Source: Desulfobacterales bacterium (GTDB taxonomy: Bacteria > Desulfobacterota > Syntrophobacteria > B119-G9). Taken from it: 8,198 nt of DNA. The notes beneath the pieces are model-generated. The model saw only the letters and a program-made list of their open reading frames with translations. It was not told the DNA's origin and did not search any database. The first letter of the stretch is position 1. Each line of letters opens with the position of its first letter. This document shows, piece by piece, positions 1 to 4,706 of this stretch. The translations under genes and the position numbers were made by a program. Location of the stretch: positions 1 to 8,198 of the forward strand of contig JALXAI010000083.1 in assembly GCA_026992215.1 (NCBI GenBank), written 5' to 3'.

Positions 1-48
1 AAGTGTCACAATTGTTACATAAAATCAACCCATAAATTTATTCCGCTT

Positions 49-70
49 ATCAGGCTGGTACTGATTTTTT
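49..70 (+). terminator. Candidate weak intrinsic terminator
   Basis: The sequence shows a 5-bp stem, ATCAG (49-53) with CTGAT (61-65), around a 7-nt loop, followed directly by a run of T (66-70). This would end transcription of a rightward gene lying left of the window. The stem is short, so this could be chance in AT-rich sequence. Confidence 0.35.
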
Positions 71-151
71 CTTTCCAACGCAAGTTCACCTAATAGGACA
101 AGAGGTTTAGTGTTGATAATATATTGATATTTATCTGAAACTACTCCATTT

Positions 152-189
152 AAAGACCTTTTTTGTTGTGACTACACGGTCTTTTTTTT
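152..189 (+). terminator. Candidate intrinsic terminator with bulged stem
   Basis: AAAGACC (152-158) is complementary to GGTCTTT (178-184). Inside, GTG (168-170) pairs with CAC (175-177) around the loop ACTA, leaving a T-rich bulge on the left side. Eight T residues end the element (182-189, partly in the stem). The T run follows the hairpin only on the plus strand, so it would stop rightward transcription from a gene outside the window. The bulge makes it less than classical. Confidence 0.45.
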
Positions 190-598
190 GAGAGGGAAAA
201 CCTTTGGCAAGCCAACCGGGATGGTCTCAAGAAGGGATTTTGTTTTTCAGGTGGCAGAAGGCACCTTAAAGCACTGCCCTTTTCTGTTGACCATTACCTT
301 TATCGAAGAGATCTGCGACAGGCACGTTATTCCTTCAGGTATGGCTATATTCAGGTTTTCCTTATATGCTTGATTCCTGCATACAACACCAGGAAACGGC
401 ATGTTCGTCGTAAAAGTTCAGGCCGTACATAGAGTACCCGGGGTGAGCTTCCGACACGAGATAGCCGGGTTGGTTACCTGTACCCCGGTGTAGTTGGAAT
501 TTATCTGCCGGATGTGGGGAATAGTGTGGGGAATAATTTTTGAGAAGGCAAAAAAGAACGGGTTGCGATTTAACGTAACCCCATGATTTGACAGGAGA
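190..598. other. Non-coding stretch downstream of the tRNA
   Basis: I see no convincing gene here. The short open frames lack a ribosome binding site, and one of them runs into the tRNA gene. The stretch contains a short palindrome TTGGCAAGCCAA (204-215), a 7-bp inverted repeat CCGGGGT (438-444) / ACCCCGG (482-488), and an imperfectly spaced tandem repeat at 513-535. It lies on the 3' side of the minus-strand tRNA gene, where integrated elements often insert. However, I found no integrase and no duplicated tRNA 3' end within the window. Confidence 0.6.
513..535. repeat. Tandem 11-mer pair TGTGGGGAATA
   Basis: TGTGGGGAATA occurs at 513-523 and again at 525-535, separated by one G, giving a 12-nt period. 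It sits about 65 bp beyond the 3' end of the tRNA gene. Two copies are too few to call an iteron array, and no function is evident. Confidence 0.7.
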
Positions 599-670
599 GG
601 GCGGCGTGGGAATCGAACCCACGACCTTTGGTTCCGGAGACCAATGCTCTATCCACTGAGCTAGCCGCCC
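599..670 (-). tRNA. tRNA-Arg (anticodon CCG)
   Basis: On the minus strand this 72-nt segment folds as a complete cloverleaf. The acceptor arms are GGGCGGC and GCCGCCC. The D arm is GCTC/GAGC with loop AGTGGATA. The anticodon arm is TTGGT/ACCAA with loop CTCCGGA, which places CCG as the anticodon and so reads CGG arginine codons. The variable loop is AGGTC. The T arm is GTGGG/CCCAC with the canonical TTCGAAT loop. CCA is not encoded: the genomic 3' flank begins TCTCC, so CCA must be added by the nucleotidyltransferase. It is the only feature confidently placed on the minus strand. Confidence 0.97.
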
Positions 671-682
671 TATTAGAGAATA

Positions 683-710
683 ATTATAGCAGATATGGGC
701 AAAAGGTTAA
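683..710 (-). promoter_or_regulatory. Sigma70-type promoter for tRNA-Arg
   Basis: Read on the minus strand, TTAACC (705-710) matches four of six -35 positions. It is followed by a 16-nt spacer and a perfect TATAAT (683-688). Initiation about 7 nt downstream would fall near 676, leaving a leader of only about six bases before the tRNA 5' end at 670. That is the usual arrangement for tRNA genes. Confidence 0.75.
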
Positions 711-1008
711 GAAAAATTGAGTTCAGAGAATGCTTTTGGAAAGAATCTATTATCATGAGGCCTGCGTCAAGGTCAAAGTAGAAATATTCAGGATGATTGA
801 GGGATTATATCTTTCAAATAGCCTTTTTGTGTTACGAGAGCAAAACACGGAATGCCAGAGTGTTTTGAGCATTTCTCTTGCGAGATAAAATGTTTTAGAA
901 TACTTATTTGAAGACATGTAACATTTTTGCGGGTCATAATTTCGATCTTAATCCCGGTAGTCCAGCGCTCGAAAATGATGAAAAGAAGTCACTTTGAGCG
1001 AGGAAGAT
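711..1008. other. Non-coding stretch with one hairpin
   Basis: No open frame with a ribosome binding site is visible on either strand. The only structure I can support is the inverted repeat at 835-880. The composition is AT-rich up to about 950. Confidence 0.55.
835..880. repeat. Imperfect inverted repeat / hairpin
   Basis: CAAAACAC (841-848) is perfectly complementary to GTGTTTTG (860-867) around an 11-nt loop. The flanks CGAGAG (835-840) and CTCTTG (875-880) can extend the stem with one G-U pair across a 7-nt bulge. No T run follows on either strand, so it is not a standard terminator. It could be an operator, a repeat remnant or chance. Confidence 0.4.
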
Positions 1009-1062
1009 TGGTTGAGAAAGTTGAAATGGTTGAGAAGGTTGAAGTGCTTGAAGGAGGTTTAC
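1009..1062. repeat. 18-nt purine-rich tandem repeat
   Basis: Two adjacent 18-nt units, TGGTTGAGAAAGTTGAAA (1009-1026) and TGGTTGAGAAGGTTGAAG (1027-1044), differ at two positions. A degenerate third unit begins TGCTTGAAGG at 1045. Open frames here on the minus strand (repeating Phe-Ser-Thr) only reflect the repeat and are not genes. Confidence 0.8.
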
Positions 1063-1141
1063 GCCGCCCTGAGCCTGCGCCGCCCTGAGCCCGTCGAAGG
1101 GTCGAAGGGTCGAAGGGCGGTGTCCTGAGCTTGTCGAAGGG
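1062..1141. repeat. Extragenic CCCTGAGC..GTCGAAGGG repeat cluster
   Basis: There are two full copies of a 19-nt imperfect palindrome: CCCTGAGCCCGTCGAAGGG (1083-1101) and TCCTGAGCTTGTCGAAGGG (1123-1141). A truncated copy starts at 1067, and two extra TCGAAGGG octamers lie at 1102-1117. CGCCGCCCTGAGCC is duplicated at 1062-1075 and 1078-1091. The segments 1078-1086 and 1114-1122 form a 9-bp stem with one wobble. This sequence type is, to my knowledge, a widely dispersed intergenic repeat in environmental bacteria. No transposase accompanies it. Confidence 0.8.
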
Positions 1142-1335
1142 ATGTTTATTTTCGATTCCGTCGTTTTTCTGTCCCCTTGTTCCCTGTCCCTTGCGACTTG
1201 AATCGGGGACGGGGCGGGGATCCCAGGTTCCTGAACCAGGCTGGAAAAAACAGGATTGAGAGCACAATGAAACGAAAACCATCGTTTGCGACAGCAATTT
1301 TCACATAAACGATTAACGTATAACTGATAACTCAT
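1142..1335. repeat. Mosaic of short repeat remnants upstream of the orphan gene
   Basis: The segment contains CTGTCCC twice (1170-1176 and 1184-1190), with GTCCCC (1171-1176) complementary to GGGGAC (1205-1210). It then has a GGTTCCTGAACC palindrome-like core and the doublet ATAACT at 1320-1325 and 1327-1332. The pattern resembles decayed REP or miniature-element debris rather than a promoter region. It is non-coding: the minus-strand open frames across it are low complexity and have no ribosome binding site. Confidence 0.45.
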
Positions 1336-1397
1336 CTAAACCTTTCGGTAGCGGCCTGGCTGCCTTGGTTCTAAGGTTTTATAAGGTGACGGAAGTG

Positions 1398-1790
1398 ATG
1401 GAAAACAGTCTGAAGAAACCCCTGATACCTGAAAGGGTGCTAATGGTGGGAGAGGGAAAGATTCCCGGAGATGTTCTTGAAAAGGTCAAGGATGAGCACC
1501 TAAAGATATTTTTGCGAGAAGAGGATCCCGAGCTTTGGCCCCGGGAAATAAGGCATCTGGCCAGGTATCTTCCAGAAGAAGAGCAGCTTAGGTGGAAAAT
1601 ATTCAGAGCCCTTTCAAGGCACAGGAAAATCATCGATGGGGCTCTTAAAAAATGGCTATCAGCTGTCGAAAAAGAAATATCGGATGCCTGTTCGGGAACC
1701 GGGGCTTCTCCGTCAGATGTCAGGGAGCTTGTAGCAGATTATTTGAAAGAGTTGGTTTCAGAAGTCGACTTTTTATCTGGAGAAGACTAG
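1398..1790 (+). CDS. Hypothetical protein, 130 aa, unrecognised
   Basis: I do not recognise this protein. It is a charged, soluble, predominantly helical sequence with no signal peptide, membrane segment or metal-binding cluster, and it has a single cysteine. The middle part (Trp-Pro-Arg-Glu-Ile, then alternating acidic and basic helices with several aromatics) looks like a packed helical bundle. The C terminus is acidic. Codon choice resembles that of the neighbouring genes (AGG/AGA arginine, mixed third bases), which supports real coding. I chose the ATG at 1398 because GGTGA (1385-1389) sits 8 nt upstream. An in-frame GTG at 1386 and a TTG at 1365 would add 4 and 11 residues respectively. 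It stands alone: a repeat cluster lies upstream and 600 bp of non-coding DNA separates it from sat, so context does not suggest a function. Confidence 0.7.
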   Translation: MENSLKKPLIPERVLMVGEGKIPGDVLEKVKDEHLKIFLREEDPELWPREIRHLARYLPEEEQLRWKIFRALSRHRKIIDGALKKWLSAVEKEISDACSGTGASPSDVRELVADYLKELVSEVDFLSGED

Positions 1791-1852
1791 ATTAGTGAAA
1801 TCGGATACTACCCCATGTCCCTCCTGTAACGAGTAAGAACGCCCAAGGGGAT

Positions 1853-1885
1853 GATGGTCTTTTTGTCCCTGAGCCCATCTTTTTT
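1853..1885 (+). terminator. Candidate weak terminator after the orphan gene
   Basis: GATGG (1853-1857) pairs with CCATC (1875-1879) around a 17-nt loop, followed by six T residues (1880-1885). It lies about 60 bp after the stop codon. The loop is long and the stem only 5 bp, so this is tentative. Confidence 0.4.
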
Positions 1886-2137
1886 AACCCGTTGTTAAAT
1901 TGAGGATTATTCCGAGAAAAGAAATGTAGACATTACTTTAAATGCGTCCGGTTCAATCGTCTTTTTAATATTATTCACAAACAGGCTTGTTGTCCTGATG
2001 TTAAATGAGAAATTTCACAAGCATCTCTTTTGTCAACCCCGTCTCTTTTTCCTCCGGTTGCTTTGAATATATTGTAAGTGCTGGATTTTTGGCATTTGCG
2101 TCGCCGCTTTTTCTCGTCCCGTTGCCGAAAAATACCC
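1886..2137. other. Non-coding region upstream of the sat promoter
   Basis: No gene is visible. TTCACAA occurs twice (1974-1980 and 2014-2020), and the first copy is part of a small inverted repeat with TTGT at 1987-1990. These resemble half-sites of Rex-type NADH-sensing repressors (full consensus TTGTGAA-N4-TTCACAA), but neither is a full palindrome. The rest is AT-rich intergenic sequence. Confidence 0.5.
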
Positions 2138-2166
2138 TTGACAGTCCCGGGGCTTTGTTCTAAAAA
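2138..2166 (+). promoter_or_regulatory. Sigma70-like promoter for the sat operon
   Basis: A perfect TTGACA (2138-2143), a 17-nt spacer and TAAAAA (2161-2166, four of six -10 positions) place the transcription start near 2173. This gives sat an untranslated leader of about 220 nt. It is the best promoter match between the upstream gene and sat. Confidence 0.6.
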
Positions 2167-2172
2167 TTACAT

Positions 2173-2392
2173 TCTGTAGTAGAGTAGGTGCTAATTACGA
2201 CGACAAGGGGGGATAATACCACGCGATTAGAGAATATTCGGGTAAGAAAGAAGGTGAATACCACGTTTTCGGGACAACCTGAAGATTCAAATTTGTTTTT
2301 TAACTTTTTGAACAGCCTTGAAGTTTAGCGAGGCTTTACAGGTCAGGGGATTAAATGAGAGGCCTAGCAAACATAAGGAAAGGAGAGTAGTT
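2173..2392 (+). promoter_or_regulatory. Long sat 5' leader with duplicated 9-mer
   Basis: The segment from the predicted transcription start to the sat ATG is non-coding. AATACCACG occurs twice (2215-2223 and 2257-2265), and each copy is followed downstream by TTCGGG (2227-2232 region and 2269-2273 region). The second copy can form a small bulged hairpin closed by AGGT (2252-2255) and ACCT (2277-2280). Further down, AGCCT (2314-2318) pairs with AGGCT (2331-2335). No terminator or known riboswitch consensus was recognised. The ribosome binding site is AGGAG (2381-2385), 7 nt before the ATG. Confidence 0.4.
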
Positions 2393-3652
2393 ATGGCTGA
2401 AATAGGACATGGTGGCAAAGAAATTGTCGAAAGAATTTTGAGCCCCGGCGAAGCTGCGGAAAAAATAAAGGGGCTCACCCAGGTGCCGATAAGGGCACAG
2501 ATTGCAAACGAGGTTATAGGGCTTGCATACGGGTTTTTCTGCCCGCTCGAGGGGTTCATGGGGAAAGCCGATGTTGATTCTGTGTGCAAGAACATGAGGC
2601 TGGCTAATGGCGCAGTCTGGAGCATTCCCATCCTTTTTGATCTTTCGGAAGCTGAAATCTCTGACTATGGAATTAAGGAGGGAGACTCCATTGTTTTGAC
2701 GTATCAGGGAAACCCGATGGCACTGTTTGAAGTGGAAGAGATTTTCGAATACGACAAAAAAGAGATGTGCCAGGCCACTTTCGGCACTACCGAGGAAAGG
2801 CATCCGGGTTGTGCGAGAACATACGAGTACAAGGACAAGTTTTTGGGAGGCAAAATTACCCTGTTAACGGAACCCAAAATTAATCCTCCCTTCGATCCGT
2901 ATTTCCTGCCTCCTCTTAAAATGAGAAAAGCCATCAAGGAAAAAGGCTGGGAACGGACGGTAGTCCACCAGACCAGAAACGTGCCCCATACCGGCCATGA
3001 GTGGCTTATGAAGGGTGCCTGGCTGCAAACCTACGGTGAGCTGCCGATCGAAAAGCCCCTTGTCGGTGTTATCGTCAATGCCATAATAGGTGCAAAAAGA
3101 AAAGGTGACTACATTGACGAGGCAATAATTCTGACCCACGACGAGCTCAGAAAAGCCGGGTACTTTGGCGATCACAATCATCTTACATCTCTGACCTTTT
3201 GGGATATGCGTTATGCCGGCCCCAAGGAAGCCATTTTCCATGCCGCGCTGAGAACTAACCTGGGCATTACCCATCACATGTACGGTCGAGACCACGCTGG
3301 CGTGGGGGATTATTACGGTACGTATGAAGCGCACCACTTGCTCGCAAGCGTTAAAGATGATCTGAAAATTACACCCGTTTATTCCATGAACTGGCTGTAT
3401 TGCCCGCACTGCGGTGAGGTAACATCCGAAGGGCTTTGCAATCACCGGGACGAGTGGCAGAAATTTAGCGGTACCTTGATCAGAAGTATCGTCATGGATG
3501 GTGTAAAACCGCCGAGACTTATTTTCAGGCCGGAAGTCTTTGACCTGGTGATGGAATGTGCTGAGAAATATGGCTTCGGATCACCGTTTGTGACAGACGA
3601 ATACCTTGAAAAGAGAACACCCGTTTTTACGATTCCGCCATTGAGCGCTTAA
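2393..3652 (+). CDS. sat: Sulfate adenylyltransferase (ATP sulfurylase)
   Basis: Sat joins ATP and sulfate to give adenylyl sulfate (APS) and pyrophosphate. This is the cytoplasmic activation step that precedes APS reductase in dissimilatory sulfate reduction. The product is 419 residues, a normal length for a single-domain bacterial/archaeal Sat with no APS-kinase domain. It has an N-terminal PUA-like region (about 1-170) and then the catalytic nucleotidyltransferase domain. The active-site segment Q193-T-R-N-V-P-H199-T-G-H202 carries the two conserved histidines. GRDHAGVG spans 298-305, preceded by the family MRYAGPKEA signature. C337, C340, C349 and H351 form the Cys3-His zinc site typical of the archaeal/sulfate-reducer branch. 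The ATG at 2393 has AGGAG 7 nt upstream; upstream in-frame starts have none. It is the first gene of a two-gene operon. APS reductase and Qmo genes are not in the window. Confidence 0.97.
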   Translation: MAEIGHGGKEIVERILSPGEAAEKIKGLTQVPIRAQIANEVIGLAYGFFCPLEGFMGKADVDSVCKNMRLANGAVWSIPILFDLSEAEISDYGIKEGDSIVLTYQGNPMALFEVEEIFEYDKKEMCQATFGTTEERHPGCARTYEYKDKFLGGKITLLTEPKINPPFDPYFLPPLKMRKAIKEKGWERTVVHQTRNVPHTGHEWLMKGAWLQTYGELPIEKPLVGVIVNAIIGAKRKGDYIDEAIILTHDELRKAGYFGDHNHLTSLTFWDMRYAGPKEAIFHAALRTNLGITHHMYGRDHAGVGDYYGTYEAHHLLASVKDDLKITPVYSMNWLYCPHCGEVTSEGLCNHRDEWQKFSGTLIRSIVMDGVKPPRLIFRPEVFDLVMECAEKYGFGSPFVTDEYLEKRTPVFTIPPLSA

Positions 3653-3670
3653 TCGAGAGGAGGTAAGGGT

Positions 3671-3970
3671 ATGGCTGAAGAAAAATATCCCATAAATATC
3701 TGGATCAATGAGGAAAGATACCAAAAATTGCAGGAAGCCGGTCTGGCGGACATGTGCGAAGAGATGTTGGCCGGTCTGAAAGTGTTGCGGGTATATGCTA
3801 ACGAGGAACAAAAAGACAAGATATTAAAGGTTTTCCCGACGGCCAAGTTTGATGCTTCCACCACCAAGAGTATCGAGCTTCTGCCAAGGGAAGTTAAAGA
3901 TAAGATCTTTGACAAGATCGTTGAAAAAAGAAGCGTGGATATCTTGGATGAATTCTTGGCCGACTACTAG
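3671..3970 (+). CDS. Small sat-linked protein, 99 aa, unrecognised
   Basis: I cannot assign a family. The protein begins 18 nt after the sat stop codon, with a near-perfect ribosome binding site (GAGGAGGT, 3657-3664; AGGAGG ends 7 nt before the ATG), and a strong terminator follows it. It should therefore be made together with Sat at a high level. By eye the sequence reads as a short N-terminal strand (YPINIWI, 6-12), a helix (14-36), a strand (VLRVYA), a helix, and then a long charged C-terminal helix from about residue 72. It is small, acidic, cytoplasmic and has one cysteine (C29), so it is neither a ferredoxin nor a thiol redox carrier. By context it could be a Sat partner, stabiliser or regulator, but that is inference only. 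Confidence 0.85.
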   Translation: MAEEKYPINIWINEERYQKLQEAGLADMCEEMLAGLKVLRVYANEEQKDKILKVFPTAKFDASTTKSIELLPREVKDKIFDKIVEKRSVDILDEFLADY

Positions 3971-4004
3971 GTCGAGCCTCTGAAAACTCTTTAGCGCGTC
4001 TTTG

Positions 4005-4032
4005 AAGGGGAGGGCCATGGTTCTCCCCTTTT
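4005..4032 (+). terminator. Intrinsic terminator of the sat operon
   Basis: AAGGGGAG (4005-4012) and CTCCCCTT (4023-4030) form a perfect 8-bp GC-rich stem. The 10-nt loop contains CCATGG, and the stem is followed by a pyrimidine-rich TTTTCTCC tail. It lies 35 nt past the stop codon of the 99-aa gene and closes the operon before the lon region. Confidence 0.85.
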
Positions 4033-4115
4033 CTCCTTCTTTTCACTCGAATGCCTTTGAACGAGTTTAGGGTTCTCCTCCCGTTTTTGCCCGGGGATAA
4101 AATATAAGGAATTTC
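4033..4115. other. Spacer between the sat operon terminator and the next promoter
   Basis: I see nothing functional beyond a short inverted repeat, ACTCG (4045-4049) / CGAGT (4062-4066), whose 5-bp arms are within chance expectation. Confidence 0.5.
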
Positions 4116-4146
4116 TTGATTTTAAGCGTACCTTGCGTAGTATAAT
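4116..4146 (+). promoter_or_regulatory. Candidate promoter with perfect TATAAT
   Basis: TATAAT (4141-4146) is a perfect -10 box. The nearest -35-like hexamer is TTGATT (4116-4121) with a long 19-nt spacer. Initiation would fall near 4152-4154, exactly where the paired RNA-like region begins. No protein gene with a clear ribosome binding site starts close by, which favours a promoter for a non-coding transcript or a long leader. Confidence 0.5.
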
Positions 4147-4150
4147 CTAG

Positions 4151-4338
4151 AACTGCGGGGCAACAACCGGGATTTGCGGTAAAAGCTCGTTTTAAAACCG
4201 CAAAGGATCCGGGTTAAATGGCCGAATGGGATTTAGAAGGGCAAGCGAAGTCCTCGGGAAAAGTTTGTCATTTCTCCGATCGTCGCGGGTTGATTGCGGA
4301 AATGTGCTATGTTGCCCTGGGAGAACAGCCGGTTTTTT
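4151..4338 (+). ncRNA. Candidate structured RNA, unassigned class
   Basis: Directly after the TATAAT box the sequence can fold into a closed domain. CGGGGCAAC (4156-4164) pairs with GTTGCCCTG (4311-4319) as a 9-bp closing stem. Inside it, CCGG (4167-4170) pairs with CCGG (4209-4212), leading to a perfect 8-bp hairpin TTTGCGGT (4173-4180) / ACCGCAAA (4197-4204). A second arm, 4254-4262 with 4271-4279, has one mismatch. The end looks terminator-like: CTGG (4317-4320) / CCGG (4329-4332) followed by six T residues (4333-4338). AACCGG (4165-4170) could alternatively pair with CCGGTT (4329-4334), as in an attenuator. It does not match tmRNA, SRP RNA, RNase P RNA or a riboswitch I know. A short reading frame overlaps it, so the non-coding reading is not certain. 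Confidence 0.4.
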
Positions 4339-4457
4339 ACTTGAAATTTAAGACACGAAAGTTAAAAACCCGGCTCGGGATTGTAGTCAGTCTCTCGCGG
4401 GGCGAAGACCTGTCCCTGGCGGAAACAAGCGGTGGAATCCCGGTACAGAAGCTGTGA
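4218..4457 (+). CDS. Doubtful small open reading frame, 79 aa
   Basis: This is an open frame starting ATG, with a possible ribosome binding site AAAGGA (4202-4207) at a loose 10-nt spacing, and ending in TGA. The product is unrecognised, with no domain, signal or membrane segment; the middle contains two possible strands (PVFYLKF and GIVVSL). Two points speak against it. The ribosome binding site would be buried in the 4173-4204 hairpin. Its five arginine codons at 22-23 and beyond are all CGN, whereas the neighbouring genes use AGG/AGA heavily. It overlaps the structured RNA candidate and may simply be a chance frame. Confidence 0.22.
   Translation: MAEWDLEGQAKSSGKVCHFSDRRGLIAEMCYVALGEQPVFYLKFKTRKLKTRLGIVVSLSRGEDLSLAETSGGIPVQKL
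4376..4442 (+). other. Second stem-rich segment upstream of lon
   Basis: CGGGATT (4376-4382) is complementary to AATCCCG (4436-4442). Enclosed within it is a hairpin in which TCT (4391-4393) pairs with AGA (4406-4408) and CGC (4396-4398) with GCG (4402-4404) around GGG. It follows the first structured region by about 40 nt. It could belong to the same transcript or be chance pairing in GC-rich sequence. Confidence 0.3.
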
Positions 4458-4528
4458 CCCTTAAAGATGCCACGTGTCTCAAGGAAAATATTCTGAAGAG
4501 GTTGATTGCCTTTTTCAGGCGGTATCTG

Positions 4529-4557
4529 TTATTTTTTTATTTCCGTTGTGTTATGAT
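4529..4557 (+). promoter_or_regulatory. Candidate lon promoter (extended -10)
   Basis: TGTTATGAT (4549-4557) is an extended -10 element (TGn followed by TATGAT, five of six matches). The -35 region 17 nt upstream (TTATTT, 4529-4534) is poor, as is common with extended -10 promoters. It would give lon a leader of about 145 nt. I see no CIRCE element and no clear sigma32 heat-shock promoter. Confidence 0.4.
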
Positions 4558-4597
4558 GCATTACCGGGCACAAGAAATTAGAAATGCTTTCGGCCGT

Positions 4598-4611
4598 AAG
4601 GCAATTGCCTT
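4598..4611. promoter_or_regulatory. Perfect 14-bp palindrome in the lon leader
   Basis: AAGGCAATTGCCTT reads identically on both strands. It sits about 35-40 bp downstream of the predicted lon start of transcription and about 95 bp before the lon start codon. It could be a dimeric repressor operator, or a hairpin in RNA (5-bp stem, AATT loop). No matching regulator is known from the window. Confidence 0.4.
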
Positions 4612-4706
4612 TCGTCGCTGTTGCCTGGCTACTGCTTTATAAGCTGACGATTTTCTTCCGGTAGTTTATGTGATTTTTGCGAGCAAAGGACCAAAAATAA
4701 AGGGAC

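Noticed and set aside
188..373. 61-codon plus-strand frame starting at TTG in a T run
   Set aside because: The start lies inside the terminator T tract with no ribosome binding site, and the product looks random.
588..616. TTGACA -35-like box on the plus strand
   Set aside because: The matching -10 position falls inside the tRNA gene (antisense) and is not TATAAT-like.
362..622. 86-codon minus-strand frame
   Set aside because: It overlaps the tRNA-Arg gene, has no ribosome binding site and resembles no protein family.
934..1335. 133- and 102-codon minus-strand frames
   Set aside because: They read straight through the short-repeat cluster and give low-complexity Phe-Ser-Thr and Pro-rich sequence, so they are shadows of repeats.
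2090..2106. Sigma54-type GG-N10-GC promoter upstream of sat
   Set aside because: Only the dinucleotide spacing fits. The -12 box is not TTGC and a better sigma70 promoter lies downstream.
2318..2392. Longer N terminus for Sat from an upstream TTG
   Set aside because: The 25 extra residues have no ribosome binding site upstream and are not Sat-like. The ATG at 2393 has a strong site at ideal spacing.
2864..3445. 193-codon minus-strand frame opposite sat
   Set aside because: It lies entirely antisense to the well-supported sat coding sequence and is a codon-bias shadow.
4151..4380. RNase P RNA, because of a GAAGTCC-like and an ACCCGGCT-like string
   Set aside because: The conserved blocks are out of order, the region is too short and the other universal elements are absent.
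4454..4642. 62-codon plus-strand frame before lon
   Set aside because: It has no ribosome binding site, contains the candidate lon promoter, and gives a random-looking hydrophobic and basic product.
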